A DNA stretch of 64,000 nucleotides from Chitinophagales bacterium (lineage in GTDB: Bacteria > Bacteroidota > Bacteroidia > Chitinophagales > JABDMM01). The translations under genes were made by a program, and so were the position numbers. Positions 19,560 to 29,470 of the stretch are shown here, one piece after another (the first letter of the stretch is position 1; each line of letters begins with the position of its first letter). Location of the stretch: the NCBI GenBank assembly GCA_013001465.1, contig JABDMM010000115.1, positions 1-64,000 on the forward strand. Reading direction: 5' to 3'. The notes beneath the pieces were generated by a model that saw nothing but the letters and a program-made list of their open reading frames with translations, was not told where the DNA came from and searched no databases.

Positions 19560-19939
19560 TATTTTGTGAGTGCTGCTGTAACTTCGATCTCGATCACCAT
19601 GTCAGGATCGATCAAATTAGAAACCTCTACCAGAGTGGCTGCCGGAGGAGATTTCTTGAAAAACTCATTTGCAACAAGAGCTACATCCTTCCACTGAGTG
19701 ACATCGGTGACAAAATATCGAACTCTGATCACCTGGTCAATGCTGCTATTGTTTTCTTTAAGGATCACCGCTATTCTTTCAAGGACAGATCTGGCTTGAG
19801 CCTCCATCTCACCCGGATAAAGAACCCGGTCTCCATCCATGGAAGTTGTCCCTGCAATTTCTATAATTCCATTGTGAATTACTGCTCTCGAATACGCTGC
19901 TTTTTCCTCGAATCCTGATGAAGATGATATTCGTTTCAT
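19559..19939 (-). CDS. RidA/YjgF-like family protein
   Basis: YSRAVIHNGIIEIAGTTSMDGD..LYPGEMEAQARSVLERIAVILKENNSSIDQVIRVRYFVTD...SPPAATLVEVSNLIDPDMVIEIEVTA; start MKRISS at 19939; TAATG overlap with the next gene. Confidence 0.82.
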   Translation of the reverse strand: MKRISSSSGFEEKAAYSRAVIHNGIIEIAGTTSMDGDRVLYPGEMEAQARSVLERIAVILKENNSSIDQVIRVRYFVTDVTQWKDVALVANEFFKKSPPAATLVEVSNLIDPDMVIEIEVTAALTK

Positions 19940-19977
19940 GCCATAAAAATAGCACGAAGAGATTGTATCTACATGAA

Positions 19978-20511
19978 TTAATTCACCTTTCTCCCGGAAG
20001 CTTTGCGTTGCTTGATATCCCAATCCCGAATTTCTTTAAGATTCACAAGCAAATGAGCTGTCGAGCTTTCAGGCGAAGTATAATAGGCTACATCATTATA
20101 AGTAACTCTGCCTACGCGGTTATTCCATTCTGAGGCGAAAAGAAAAAACTGTTCTCCCTTTTTCGGATTTGGTCCGAAAGTTAAAAAGTGAGCATCATCG
20201 ATCTCGAAACTGATCCCCACTCTATCTTCATCTGGAAAATAAACAGCGATACCCGGCGTACCTTTCTTGATAACGACCTCTTCGACCTTCTTTCCATCTA
20301 CAACTTTTATCTTTCCGGATTCTATTTTGATCTTACCATCAACAAGCTTTCGCTGAAGGATGATATCTTCTGAGGTATAGAATTGAATTCTTTGGACGTC
20401 TGCTCTGTTCCAATCATTTTCGATCTGCAATTGCTTTGTATATGGGATCAGGTTCTTGCTGCAGGAAGACAGACCTAGAGCCAAAACCGAAAGGAGTATT
20501 AAGTGTTTCAT
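19978..20511 (-). CDS. Hypothetical lipoprotein
   Basis: Lipobox-like MKHLILLSVLALGLSSCSKN; no family recognised. Confidence 0.65.
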   Translation of the reverse strand: MKHLILLSVLALGLSSCSKNLIPYTKQLQIENDWNRADVQRIQFYTSEDIILQRKLVDGKIKIESGKIKVVDGKKVEEVVIKKGTPGIAVYFPDEDRVGISFEIDDAHFLTFGPNPKKGEQFFLFASEWNNRVGRVTYNDVAYYTSPESSTAHLLVNLKEIRDWDIKQRKASGRKVN

Positions 20512-20586
20512 ATCACATCAGATTTAAGTTTCTTTACGTACAATTAAAGTGCCAAACTTGGAAATTGGTGGTAATACGTTTTATTT

Positions 20587-20739
20587 ATGATGTACTATTT
20601 TGGTTTCGGCGTTATTTTATTGTTTAGTTATCTTCTTGCTAAGAGGAATGAAAGAAGAGGTTATAATTTCTGGTCCAATTTTATTTTAAATGTTGTGGCG
20701 TGGACGGGGATCTGTGCGATATTTATTGGATTGATGTAG
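20587..20739 (+). CDS. Putative 50-aa membrane microprotein with two hydrophobic segments
   Basis: ATG...TAG reads MMYYFGFGVILLFSYLLAKRNERRGYNFWSNFILNVVAWTGICAIFIGLM; below the ORF-track length cut-off. Confidence 0.45.
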   Translation: MMYYFGFGVILLFSYLLAKRNERRGYNFWSNFILNVVAWTGICAIFIGLM

Positions 20740-20761
20740 TCCTTTTATTTGACAGCGTAGA

Positions 20762-20838
20762 ATTTTTACCGCAGAGGGCGCTGAGGTTTTTACCGCAGAG
20801 GACGCTGAGAATTTTTACCGCAGAGGGCACAGAAAATT
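20762..20838. repeat. Three tandem direct half-copies of the CCGCAGAG-family element
   Basis: tttttaccgcagagggcgctgagg / tttttaccgcagaggacgctgaga / tttttaccgcagagggcacagaaa. Confidence 0.9.
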
Positions 20839-20849
20839 TACTTTCGAAA

Positions 20850-22940
20850 CTAGTGTAGGATCAGGTTATCCTGAAATACCTTTTTTGCTGCATTTACTTT
20901 TACGATATACATTCCAGCCTCAAGCTCAGAAACATCGATCTTGTTTAGACCTTTGCTCAGGTTACTTTCAGAATAAATTAACTGTCCTGTCACAGAGTAA
21001 ATCTCAAGAGACCTCACATCCTTAATAGTGGCAATGTCAATATGGAAATAGCCACTTGAAGGATTAGGATAAATGCGAAGACCATTTATAATTTCTGTTT
21101 GTTCTATAGCGGTTGGGTCTGAGTCTTCAACTTTAAATCCATCGAATGCCGCATCTACGATATGTCCAGCGATCGCAAAATCAGAAGTCTCAACGTATAA
21201 TCTCATATTATCGGTCGGAGCGAGATAATCATTTAAGTTAAACGATCGATCTTTCCATTGATTTGTATTCAATTCATCTGCATCCACAATTTCAAGAACC
21301 ACATTATCGGTTCCGTTAGTGATCCGAATAGTTAGCTCATCATCAAGTGCTGGTGGCGGAGTACCATTTCCGCCTCCATTATAAAACCAGCGAGCATACG
21401 AAAGCACTGGAGCGTTCATTCCGCTGAGATCAAAAACCGGTGAGAAGAGTATCATAGTGCCATCATCCACATCATTTGCTCCGGCATTTCCAGCAGTGTT
21501 ACCGGTCACCCAGCTTTTCTGTCCGAAATCTGAAGCGATGTCGAAGTTTGGTTGGGTCACATCACCATTAAAAGTTGCTTCCACTGGTACGCCTCTTTCC
21601 CAAATTCCTGCAGTCGCATTCCCTGAAACTGACCATCCGAAATCCATGATGAAATCATCGTAATAGATCCCATCTTCGATCGAGATTATAATATTAGGCG
21701 TATTTTTATCTATCAGCTGGTTAGTGGCATAGTTTTCTGTCATATAGCCCCATTTTCCAGCATAAATATTGTAGTTAGCTTCTATAAATGCATTGGAAGT
21801 GAAGTATCCTCCGGAATTTGCTTCTAACTCGATCTCATAATCATCTGTTATAAAAATTACCTTAGCTGCATCAACACCAAGACCTGTATTTTTATCTATG
21901 ATCTGGCCTTCAAAAGTAAAAACCTCCTGAATTCCAGGACTCGTCAAAAGTCCTGCCCGGCTAGTATTTAGAGTACTCTCCATGAGATCTACCTGGCCAT
22001 CGGTAAATAGATTCATGCAGGCATCATTTACGTAATCCATATAATTCATTGGCATATCCGGATTATCATTTGGAACTTCGGTACACGTATTTTGATTTGT
22101 ACCGGTTATGCATCCATAATTTGCAGAAAATGTTGGAGGAGTATCACAGATGTCATCCCCCTGAAAACCACAATTGGAAGCATTGTTTCCTGAGCAACCG
22201 CCTTGAAAGGTATGTAACAGACCTAAGTAATGGCCAACCTCATGTGTTCCTGTACGACCTCTGTTATAAGGGCTGGCACCGGGAAAATTATTTGTGGTTG
22301 AAGATCCAACATACCTGTAATCTAGAACAACACCATCTCTATTTGGGTTTGTGCCCGGAAGTGTCGCATAGCCGAGTATTCCATTATCCATATCAGCGAT
22401 CCATATATTGAAATACAAATTCGCATCCCATGTCGTAGCCGGTTTGATCGAGTTATCTATTGTCCCTGTATTGCTTATTTGTCCATAGTTGTGGCGTGTT
22501 ATTCCGGAAGTTGGATTGCCATTCGGGTCTACTGCTGCCATAATGAACTCAATATCCATCGAACCTGCAATGGATTTAAATACATTAGGAGTATTCCCGG
22601 AATCCGGATTAAAACGATTAAAATCCTCATTTAAAACCTGTATTTGAGAGTACAACTGCATGGAATCGAGATTTGATCCAAGACCGACAGCTTCTCCGGC
22701 ATGCAATACATGAAAAACTACTGGGATTCTATATTGAGCAACTTTATTACTTGCATTAGAAAATTGCTGATTATACTGAAGGATCTTTGCTCTCTCTGCT
22801 TTTATTGCTTTAAACTCATCTGGATTCTGAATACTGAGCTGTTCAAGAATTTGATCTGTATAACATCTGTGGATCTGCTGTGCTTGAGAGCTTAAAGAGA
22901 ACATAACTGTGACAAGCAAGGGGATAAAGAATCTTTTCAT
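20850..22940 (-). CDS. M43-family (pappalysin-like) secreted zinc metalloprotease with T9SS C-terminal sorting domain
   Basis: GTHEVGHYLGLLHTFQGGCSGNN...GDDICDTPPTF...NYMDYVNDACMNLFTDGQ; C-term LRIYPNPSSGYFHIDIA. Confidence 0.88.
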   Translation of the reverse strand: MKRFFIPLLVTVMFSLSSQAQQIHRCYTDQILEQLSIQNPDEFKAIKAERAKILQYNQQFSNASNKVAQYRIPVVFHVLHAGEAVGLGSNLDSMQLYSQIQVLNEDFNRFNPDSGNTPNVFKSIAGSMDIEFIMAAVDPNGNPTSGITRHNYGQISNTGTIDNSIKPATTWDANLYFNIWIADMDNGILGYATLPGTNPNRDGVVLDYRYVGSSTTNNFPGASPYNRGRTGTHEVGHYLGLLHTFQGGCSGNNASNCGFQGDDICDTPPTFSANYGCITGTNQNTCTEVPNDNPDMPMNYMDYVNDACMNLFTDGQVDLMESTLNTSRAGLLTSPGIQEVFTFEGQIIDKNTGLGVDAAKVIFITDDYEIELEANSGGYFTSNAFIEANYNIYAGKWGYMTENYATNQLIDKNTPNIIISIEDGIYYDDFIMDFGWSVSGNATAGIWERGVPVEATFNGDVTQPNFDIASDFGQKSWVTGNTAGNAGANDVDDGTMILFSPVFDLSGMNAPVLSYARWFYNGGGNGTPPPALDDELTIRITNGTDNVVLEIVDADELNTNQWKDRSFNLNDYLAPTDNMRLYVETSDFAIAGHIVDAAFDGFKVEDSDPTAIEQTEIINGLRIYPNPSSGYFHIDIATIKDVRSLEIYSVTGQLIYSESNLSKGLNKIDVSELEAGMYIVKVNAAKKVFQDNLILH

Positions 22941-23056
22941 AAAATTGGATTAGATGTATCGTAAAGAGGCCACAAAAATACAAAATTTTAGCCAGAGTCT
23001 CTTCCACCTAATGCTTCATAGATAGAAGTAACTTTTAATGTGACAAAAAACTGAGT

Positions 23057-23416
23057 TTATTGTTCATCTACTAATGAATATAAAATAGAATTAATCAGTG
23101 ACAAAATCAAGCTAAAAAGCAATGCCCACCAGAAATTTTCGACACTGAAGCCTGCAAGCAGATAATCGGCGATCATGATGACACATGAGTTGATAACCAG
23201 AAGAAAAAGTCCCAAAGTTAAGACCGTGAGAGGTAATGTAAATATTACAAGAAGAGGTTTGATCGTTACATTGAGCAAAGCGATAATAAGCGCAGTTAAT
23301 ATCGCATGACCGTAGTTGAGCACAGAAACTCCGCTTAGAAGATATGCTGTAAGAATAACAGCAAAGCCGGATATAAGTATTTTTACGAGTATTCTTATCA
23401 CTGCATAAACATACAA
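23057..23416 (-). CDS. Phage-holin-family (PF04020-like) four-TM membrane protein
   Basis: LSGVSVLNYGHAILTALIIALLNVTIKPLLVIFTLPLTVLTLGLFLLVINSCVIMIADYLLAGFSVENFWWALLFS. Confidence 0.82.
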   Translation of the reverse strand: MYVYAVIRILVKILISGFAVILTAYLLSGVSVLNYGHAILTALIIALLNVTIKPLLVIFTLPLTVLTLGLFLLVINSCVIMIADYLLAGFSVENFWWALLFSLILSLINSILYSLVDEQ

Positions 23417-23433
23417 AAAAACAAGAATGGAGC

Positions 23434-26400
23434 TTACATATTTCGTCTGTACTGACCGCCTACTTTATAAAGTGCATGTGTGATCTGTCCAAGAGATGCA
23501 ATTTTGCTTGCTTCCATTAAATCGGTAAAGATATTCTTCCCTTCGAGCGTGATCATTTGGAGATTTTTTAGTGTTTCAGGTTGCTGTTCTTGACATCTCT
23601 TCTTGAGTTCTTCAAGAGTGCGGATTTGAAACTGTTTTTCATCTTCGGTAGATCTGATGACTTCTTCAGGTATGATCGTTGGAGAACCCTTAGAACTGAG
23701 GAATGTATTTACGCCAATAATAGGATATTCTCCCGTATGTTTAAGCGTTTCATAATATAGCGATTCTTCCTGTATCTTACTTCTCTGATACATCGTCTCC
23801 ATTGCGCCAAGGACCCCGCCCCGTTCCGTTATCCTATCGAACTCAGACAAAACTGCTTCTTCCACTAAGTCAGTAAGTTCCTCGATAATAAAAGCTCCCT
23901 GAATTGGATTTTGATTTTTAGCCAGACCTAGCTCATGATTGATGATCAATTGGATCGCTACTGCTCTTCTTACCGATTCTTCCGTTGGAGTCGTGATCGC
24001 CTCATCATATGCATTTGTATGAAGGGAATTGCAGTTATCATAAATTGCATATAGCGCCTGAAGTGTCGTTCGAATATCGTTAAACTGGATTTCCTGAGCA
24101 TGAAGTGATCTGCCAGATGTTTGGATATGATATTTCAACTTTTGAGATCGCTCATTTGCTCCATATTTCAACTTGAGCGCTTTAGCCCATATTTTTCTTG
24201 CAACCCTTCCGATAACTGCATACTCCGGATCAACTCCATTCGAGAAGAAAAAAGAAAAATTATGCACGAATTTGTCGACATCCATTCCACGAGAAACATA
24301 GTACTCGAGAAAGGTAAAACCGTTTGCCAGAGTAAATGCTAACTGACTGATCGGGTTTGCACCAGCTTCAGCGATGTGATAACCTGATATAGAAACCGAA
24401 TAAAAATTACGCACCTTTTGGTCTATAAAATACTGCTGAACATCTCCCATGAGTTTTAATGAGAACTCAGTTGAGAATATACATGTATTCTGTGCCTGGT
24501 CTTCTTTTAGGATATCTGCTTGCACAGTTCCACGCACATTTGCAAGTGTATGACTTTTAATTTCCTCATAGACTTCAGCTGAAAGAACTTTATCACCTGT
24601 TGTCCCTAGCAACATCAGTCCCAGGCCATCATTTCCCTCCGGCAGATCGCCATTATATTGAGGCTGTTTGTCGTTTTTGAAAATGACCTTAAGCTTTGCT
24701 TTAACCTCTTCTTCAAGCCCATTTTCTTTAATATACTTTTCACACTGCTGATCGATAGCAGCATTTAAAAAGAATGCGGTTATTATAGCTGCCGGACCAT
24801 TGATCGTCATCGACACCGAAGTCTTTGGATTGCAGAGATCAAAACCGGAATACAGTTTTTTCGCATCATCAAGACAACAAACTGAAACACCTGAGTTTCC
24901 TATTTTACCATATATATCTGGTCTGTGATCAGGATCTTCACCATAAAGCGTAACAGAATCAAATGCGGTAGACAATCGTTTTGCAGGCATTCCAAGAGAC
25001 ACGTAATGAAAACGTTTATTCGTCCGTTCGGGTCCGCCTTCACCGGCAAACATTCGAGTTGGATCCTCGCCTTCTCTTTTAAAAGGGAAAACTCCAGCTG
25101 TGAAGGGGAAACTACCTGGGACATTTTCCTGCTTCAACCATCGCAACAGGTCTCCCCAAGCCTGATATTTCGGAGTACTGATCTTGGGGATGTTTATGTG
25201 CGAGAGTGACTTTGAATGAGTATCGACTTTAATTTCTTTATCTCTCACTTTAAATACATATTCGTCATCCTCATATCTTTTCTTAAGTTTCGGCCAACCT
25301 TCGAGCAAGGACAAATTTTCGGGTTTCAGGTTCTTTCTGAATGAAACTATCTTTTCATCTAATTCTGAAGGAGAATGTTCACCCAGGATCATTTTTGATT
25401 GCTCAAGATTGTAGACTTTCTGTGCTATATCAGATTGCTCTTCTACTTCCTTATTATATCCTCGAATAGTTTCAGAGATTTCTGAAAGATAACGAACACG
25501 CTTAGGAGGAATGATATAGATCTTTTCAGACATCTCCGTGCCCGGATTGAAACCGGATTTCAAATCTGCCTTGGTCTTTTCGTTCAACACTTCCAGTATG
25601 CGAACATAGAGATTGTTCATCCCGGGATCATTGAACTGTGAAGCTATGGTACCGACTACGGGTAACGAATCATCGTCGGCTTCGAATTGGTTATGATTTC
25701 TTTTGAATTGTTTCTTTACATCTCGAAGGGCATCGAGAGCGCCACGCTTATCGAATTTATTGATCGCTATGATATCTGCAAAATCAAGCATATCGATCTT
25801 CTCTAATTGTGAAGCAGCACCATACTCAGGGGTCATAACATATAATGAAGCGTCTGAGAAATCGACGATCTCAGTATCTGATTGACCTATACCTGATGTT
25901 TCGAGAATGATCAGATCAAACTTTGCATATTTTAAAACATTCAAAACATCATCAATATATTTTGAAAGGGCCAGATTCGATTGTCTTGTCGCAAGAGAAC
26001 GCATATAGACTCTGTCATTATAGATCGAATTCATTCTGATCCGATCACCCAACAACGCTCCACCGCTCTTTCTTTTTGAAGGATCAACAGAAACGATAGC
26101 GACTTGTTTGTCATCAAAATCAATAAGAAACCTGCGAACCAATTCATCGACAAGTGAAGATTTCCCTGCACCGCCAGTTCCTGTAATTCCCAGAACAGGA
26201 GTTGCGGACGTTTTAGCTTCCTTTCTAATGATGGCCATCATCTCTCCGTACTGCGAACCGTAATTTTCAATACCGCTGATCACTTTTGCGATCGCACCTT
26301 TATCTGCAACACCTTTGATCTTGAATTCTCCATTGAGTTGTTCACCGATCGCGTAATCGCTTTGTTTTAGCAAATCGTTGATCATACCCTGAAGCCCCAT

Positions 26401-26787
26401 TTCTCTTCCATCATCAGGAGAATAGATCTTATCTATTCCGTACTTATGAAGCTCTTCAATTTCACTTGGCAGAATGGTTCCGCCACCTCCACCGAAAATT
26501 TTAATATGGCTTGCGCCATTCTCTTGCAGCAGGTCGTGCATATATTTAAAAAACTCGACATGCCCGCCTTGATAAGATGTTATTGCAATAGCCTGAACAT
26601 CTTCCTGAATCGCACAGTCTACAATTTCCTGAACCGATCTGTTATGTCCGAGATGGATCACCTCGGCACCGCTGGATTGAAGTATACGTCTCATAATATT
26701 GATGGCAACATCATGACCATCGAATAAAGATGCGGCAGTTACAATCCTGATCTTATTTGTAGGTGTGTATTTTGAAGGAGTCTCCAT
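23434..26787 (-). CDS. icmF: Fused isobutyryl-CoA mutase-type protein IcmF (B12-binding + GTPase chaperone + mutase)
   Basis: N-term [15 protein letters not shown] (B12); [22 protein letters not shown] (P-loop); [26 protein letters not shown]; start METPSK (ORF-track TTG at 26802). Confidence 0.85.
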   Translation of the reverse strand: METPSKYTPTNKIRIVTAASLFDGHDVAINIMRRILQSSGAEVIHLGHNRSVQEIVDCAIQEDVQAIAITSYQGGHVEFFKYMHDLLQENGASHIKIFGGGGGTILPSEIEELHKYGIDKIYSPDDGREMGLQGMINDLLKQSDYAIGEQLNGEFKIKGVADKGAIAKVISGIENYGSQYGEMMAIIRKEAKTSATPVLGITGTGGAGKSSLVDELVRRFLIDFDDKQVAIVSVDPSKRKSGGALLGDRIRMNSIYNDRVYMRSLATRQSNLALSKYIDDVLNVLKYAKFDLIILETSGIGQSDTEIVDFSDASLYVMTPEYGAASQLEKIDMLDFADIIAINKFDKRGALDALRDVKKQFKRNHNQFEADDDSLPVVGTIASQFNDPGMNNLYVRILEVLNEKTKADLKSGFNPGTEMSEKIYIIPPKRVRYLSEISETIRGYNKEVEEQSDIAQKVYNLEQSKMILGEHSPSELDEKIVSFRKNLKPENLSLLEGWPKLKKRYEDDEYVFKVRDKEIKVDTHSKSLSHINIPKISTPKYQAWGDLLRWLKQENVPGSFPFTAGVFPFKREGEDPTRMFAGEGGPERTNKRFHYVSLGMPAKRLSTAFDSVTLYGEDPDHRPDIYGKIGNSGVSVCCLDDAKKLYSGFDLCNPKTSVSMTINGPAAIITAFFLNAAIDQQCEKYIKENGLEEEVKAKLKVIFKNDKQPQYNGDLPEGNDGLGLMLLGTTGDKVLSAEVYEEIKSHTLANVRGTVQADILKEDQAQNTCIFSTEFSLKLMGDVQQYFIDQKVRNFYSVSISGYHIAEAGANPISQLAFTLANGFTFLEYYVSRGMDVDKFVHNFSFFFSNGVDPEYAVIGRVARKIWAKALKLKYGANERSQKLKYHIQTSGRSLHAQEIQFNDIRTTLQALYAIYDNCNSLHTNAYDEAITTPTEESVRRAVAIQLIINHELGLAKNQNPIQGAFIIEELTDLVEEAVLSEFDRITERGGVLGAMETMYQRSKIQEESLYYETLKHTGEYPIIGVNTFLSSKGSPTIIPEEVIRSTEDEKQFQIRTLEELKKRCQEQQPETLKNLQMITLEGKNIFTDLMEASKIASLGQITHALYKVGGQYRRNM

Positions 26788-26899
26788 ACTATAGAAATTC
26801 AATTACAAATTTACGAATTATCCTTCCACTCTTGTTTACATCTTAGATTTACTTTCTGAAGGATTTTAACCAACTTTGTACGCTGAAACTCACTCAACC

Positions 26900-27742
26900 A
26901 TGGCAGATTTAAAAGAACTACAAGATATCGCTTCGCAAATCAGAAGAGATGTTATTCGAATGACTCATAGCGCAGGATGTGGGCATCCGGGAGGAGCACT
27001 TGGTTGCGCCGACTTCTTTTCAGCACTCTATTTCGATATCATGGATCACAATAGCGATTTTAAAATGGATGGTGTTGGAGAAGACATTTTCTTTCTCTCC
27101 AATGGACATATTTGCCCGGGTTGGTACAGTGCTCTTGCCAGAAGTGGATATTTTGAAAATAGCGAACTAGCGACTTTCCGACAAATAGACTCAAGATTAC
27201 AAGGTCACCCTGCTACAGAAGAACAACTTGAAGGGATCCGTGTTGCTTCCGGTTCACTTGGACAAGGGTTATCTGTTGCTCTTGGCGCTGCCTTGACTAA
27301 AAAACTGAATGGTGATGATCACCTTGTTTATACTCTTCATGGCGATGGTGAGATCCAGGAAGGTCAGATCTGGGAAGCGCTTATATTTGGAGCGCATCAT
27401 AAGATCGATAATATCATCGCAACGATAGACAACAACGATAAGCAGATCGACGGACCCGTTCATGAAGTTATGTCACTCGGCGATGTTTCCCAGAAGATCA
27501 AATCATTTGGATGGGAAGTTCTATCAATGAATGGCAATGATATGCAAGACGTTGTTCAGACCGTTTCAAAAGCAAAGTCGATGACTGGGCAAGGAAAACC
27601 AATTTGTATCGTTATGAATACGTTAATGGGTTATGGAGTAGACTTCATGGAAGATGATCACAAATGGCACGGTGTTGCGCCAAATGATGAACAGGCTGAA
27701 AAAGCGCTCACCCAACTCGAAGAAACATTAGGTGATTACTAA
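26900..27742 (+). CDS. Transketolase N-terminal (TPP-binding) subunit
   Basis: HSAGCGHPGGALGCADFFSALYF; GSLGQGLSVALGAAL; HGDGEIQEGQIWEALIFGAHHKIDNIIATIDNNDKQIDG. Confidence 0.9.
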   Translation: MADLKELQDIASQIRRDVIRMTHSAGCGHPGGALGCADFFSALYFDIMDHNSDFKMDGVGEDIFFLSNGHICPGWYSALARSGYFENSELATFRQIDSRLQGHPATEEQLEGIRVASGSLGQGLSVALGAALTKKLNGDDHLVYTLHGDGEIQEGQIWEALIFGAHHKIDNIIATIDNNDKQIDGPVHEVMSLGDVSQKIKSFGWEVLSMNGNDMQDVVQTVSKAKSMTGQGKPICIVMNTLMGYGVDFMEDDHKWHGVAPNDEQAEKALTQLEETLGDY

Positions 27743-27746
27743 GCAT

Positions 27747-28751
27747 ATGTTCAAAACATTCCTACTTCTTTTTATTGTCTTTGCTTTTCTGTCATGTAAC
27801 AACGACTCACTTCCACTACCTAGTTCAGCAGGAGGATTTGATCAAGTCATGATCGTCATCAGCGATGATCTGAAGGTTGAGATGAAAGACTCGATCAACA
27901 AATATTTTGAAACTCCTTATTTAGTGCTGAATCAAAATGAAGCATCTCTCGATGTTGGAACAGCAACCTATCCTAAGCTAAACAGTTTAATGAAGCGTTT
28001 TAGAAATATTATTTTCATAGGATTGAAGGATGGAAATCAGGCAACGGATAAGTATGTTAAGAGTCAGGTTAAGTCTTTAAATACAGTTGAGTTCCGAAAG
28101 AATATGTGGTCTCAGCCTCAGATAGCATCTTTTTACTTGACAGAAAACAAAGAAACCCTTAAAAAGACGTTTGCTTCTTTTGCAGGTTCTTTGCGAGACA
28201 AGTACCTCGATTACGAGCTTAATGAATATTCTCAGCTGGCGTTTGCGAGTGGCTATAACGCTGGATTAAACAAGCAGTTCGAAGAAAACTATTCCTTTAG
28301 CTTGAGGATTCCAAAGGACTACATCCTCGCAGAAAATGACAGTGGTTTTATATGGCTTCGCCGTGATGATCCTGAAGCAATTGTTAATTTGATGATCTAT
28401 GTTCAATCAGACTCAATTGCATCAAAAGGGATTGAAACCAGAAACGTTTTAGGTAAAAAGTATGTCTCATCCCAGGTGAAAGGAGCATATATGGGCACCG
28501 ACACTTTAATAGATCCACTCATTGAACGAATAGATATAAATGGAGCGCAAGTTGTAGAATCTCGTGGTTTATGGCGGATGTACGGAGATTTTAAAGGCGG
28601 CCCGTTCTTAAATATCGTTTATCGCGATGAAAGCAATCAGAGGAATGTCTTTATAGAAGGATTTATATATGCTCCTGGTGAAAAAAAGAAAATTTACCTT
28701 CGACAATTAGAAGCGATCCTGGCAACTTTTTCGCTGGATACATCGACATAA
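27747..28751 (+). CDS. DUF4837 family lipoprotein
   Basis: Lipobox AFLSCNND; VMIVISDDLKVEMKDSINKYFETPYLVLNQNEASLDV; family recalled from Bacteroidota. Confidence 0.75.
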   Translation: MFKTFLLLFIVFAFLSCNNDSLPLPSSAGGFDQVMIVISDDLKVEMKDSINKYFETPYLVLNQNEASLDVGTATYPKLNSLMKRFRNIIFIGLKDGNQATDKYVKSQVKSLNTVEFRKNMWSQPQIASFYLTENKETLKKTFASFAGSLRDKYLDYELNEYSQLAFASGYNAGLNKQFEENYSFSLRIPKDYILAENDSGFIWLRRDDPEAIVNLMIYVQSDSIASKGIETRNVLGKKYVSSQVKGAYMGTDTLIDPLIERIDINGAQVVESRGLWRMYGDFKGGPFLNIVYRDESNQRNVFIEGFIYAPGEKKKIYLRQLEAILATFSLDTST

Positions 28752-28845
28752 ACAATATCATCAAAAGAACTTCACGATTACATTTTCTTCTTCAAATCGA
28801 CTCGCTATATTTTCCTAATTTTGGCCTTCAATTTTATTCATCCTG

Positions 28846-29448
28846 ATGCTATCATATATAAAAGGAAATATCACCTTCAAAAGTCCCGCATTTGTCATTT
28901 TAGAATTGGGTGGAATTGGTTATGAGGTGCAGATTAGCTTGCACACATATAGCCAAATTCAATCCAAAGAAAATTGCAAACTATTTACGTATATGAACGT
29001 AAAATCCGAAGGTCAATCAGTTTCTGCATTTGAATTGTACGGATTTGCAGATAGTGGAGAGAGAGAAGTGTTCAAACACCTTATTTCCGTTTCAGGAATA
29101 GGAGCGAATACTGCAAGGATGATGTTGTCGTCGATGAGCCCAAGTGATGTGAGACAAGCAATTGTCGATGAGAATGTGGCTGTGATCCAGAGTATTAAAG
29201 GCATAGGGCCGAAAACTGCAAAACGATTGATACTGGAATTAAAGGAAAAGTTATTTAAAACTCAAACGTCCGAAATTATTTCTTCAAGTTCTCACAATAC
29301 GACCAAAGATGAGGCGTTATCAGCACTAGTCTCATTAGGAATTAACAAGTCCAAAGCGGAAAAAGCTGTTTTTAGTGCGCTAAAGACCAAAACTTCCGAG
29401 CCTATGAGCGTTGAAGCATTAATTAAGGAATCATTAAAAAACATCTAG
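28846..29448 (+). CDS. ruvA: Holliday junction branch migration protein RuvA
   Basis: MLSYIKGNITFKSPAFVILELGGIGYEVQIS; LISVSGIGANTARMMLSSM; IKGIGPKTAKRLILELKEKL. Confidence 0.95.
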   Translation: MLSYIKGNITFKSPAFVILELGGIGYEVQISLHTYSQIQSKENCKLFTYMNVKSEGQSVSAFELYGFADSGEREVFKHLISVSGIGANTARMMLSSMSPSDVRQAIVDENVAVIQSIKGIGPKTAKRLILELKEKLFKTQTSEIISSSSHNTTKDEALSALVSLGINKSKAEKAVFSALKTKTSEPMSVEALIKESLKNI

Positions 29449-29470
29449 AGGAGAAATTTTTGACCCATAA

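Noticed and set aside
22049-22411. 120-aa ORF opposite the M43 protease
   Set aside because: Antisense to the catalytic domain coding region; shadow ORF.
23057-23416. Phage holin annotation suggesting prophage
   Set aside because: PF04020-like membrane proteins are common chromosomal genes; no other phage genes are present.
23434-26787. Fused B12-mutase/GTPase as novel
   Set aside because: Matches the established IcmF architecture.
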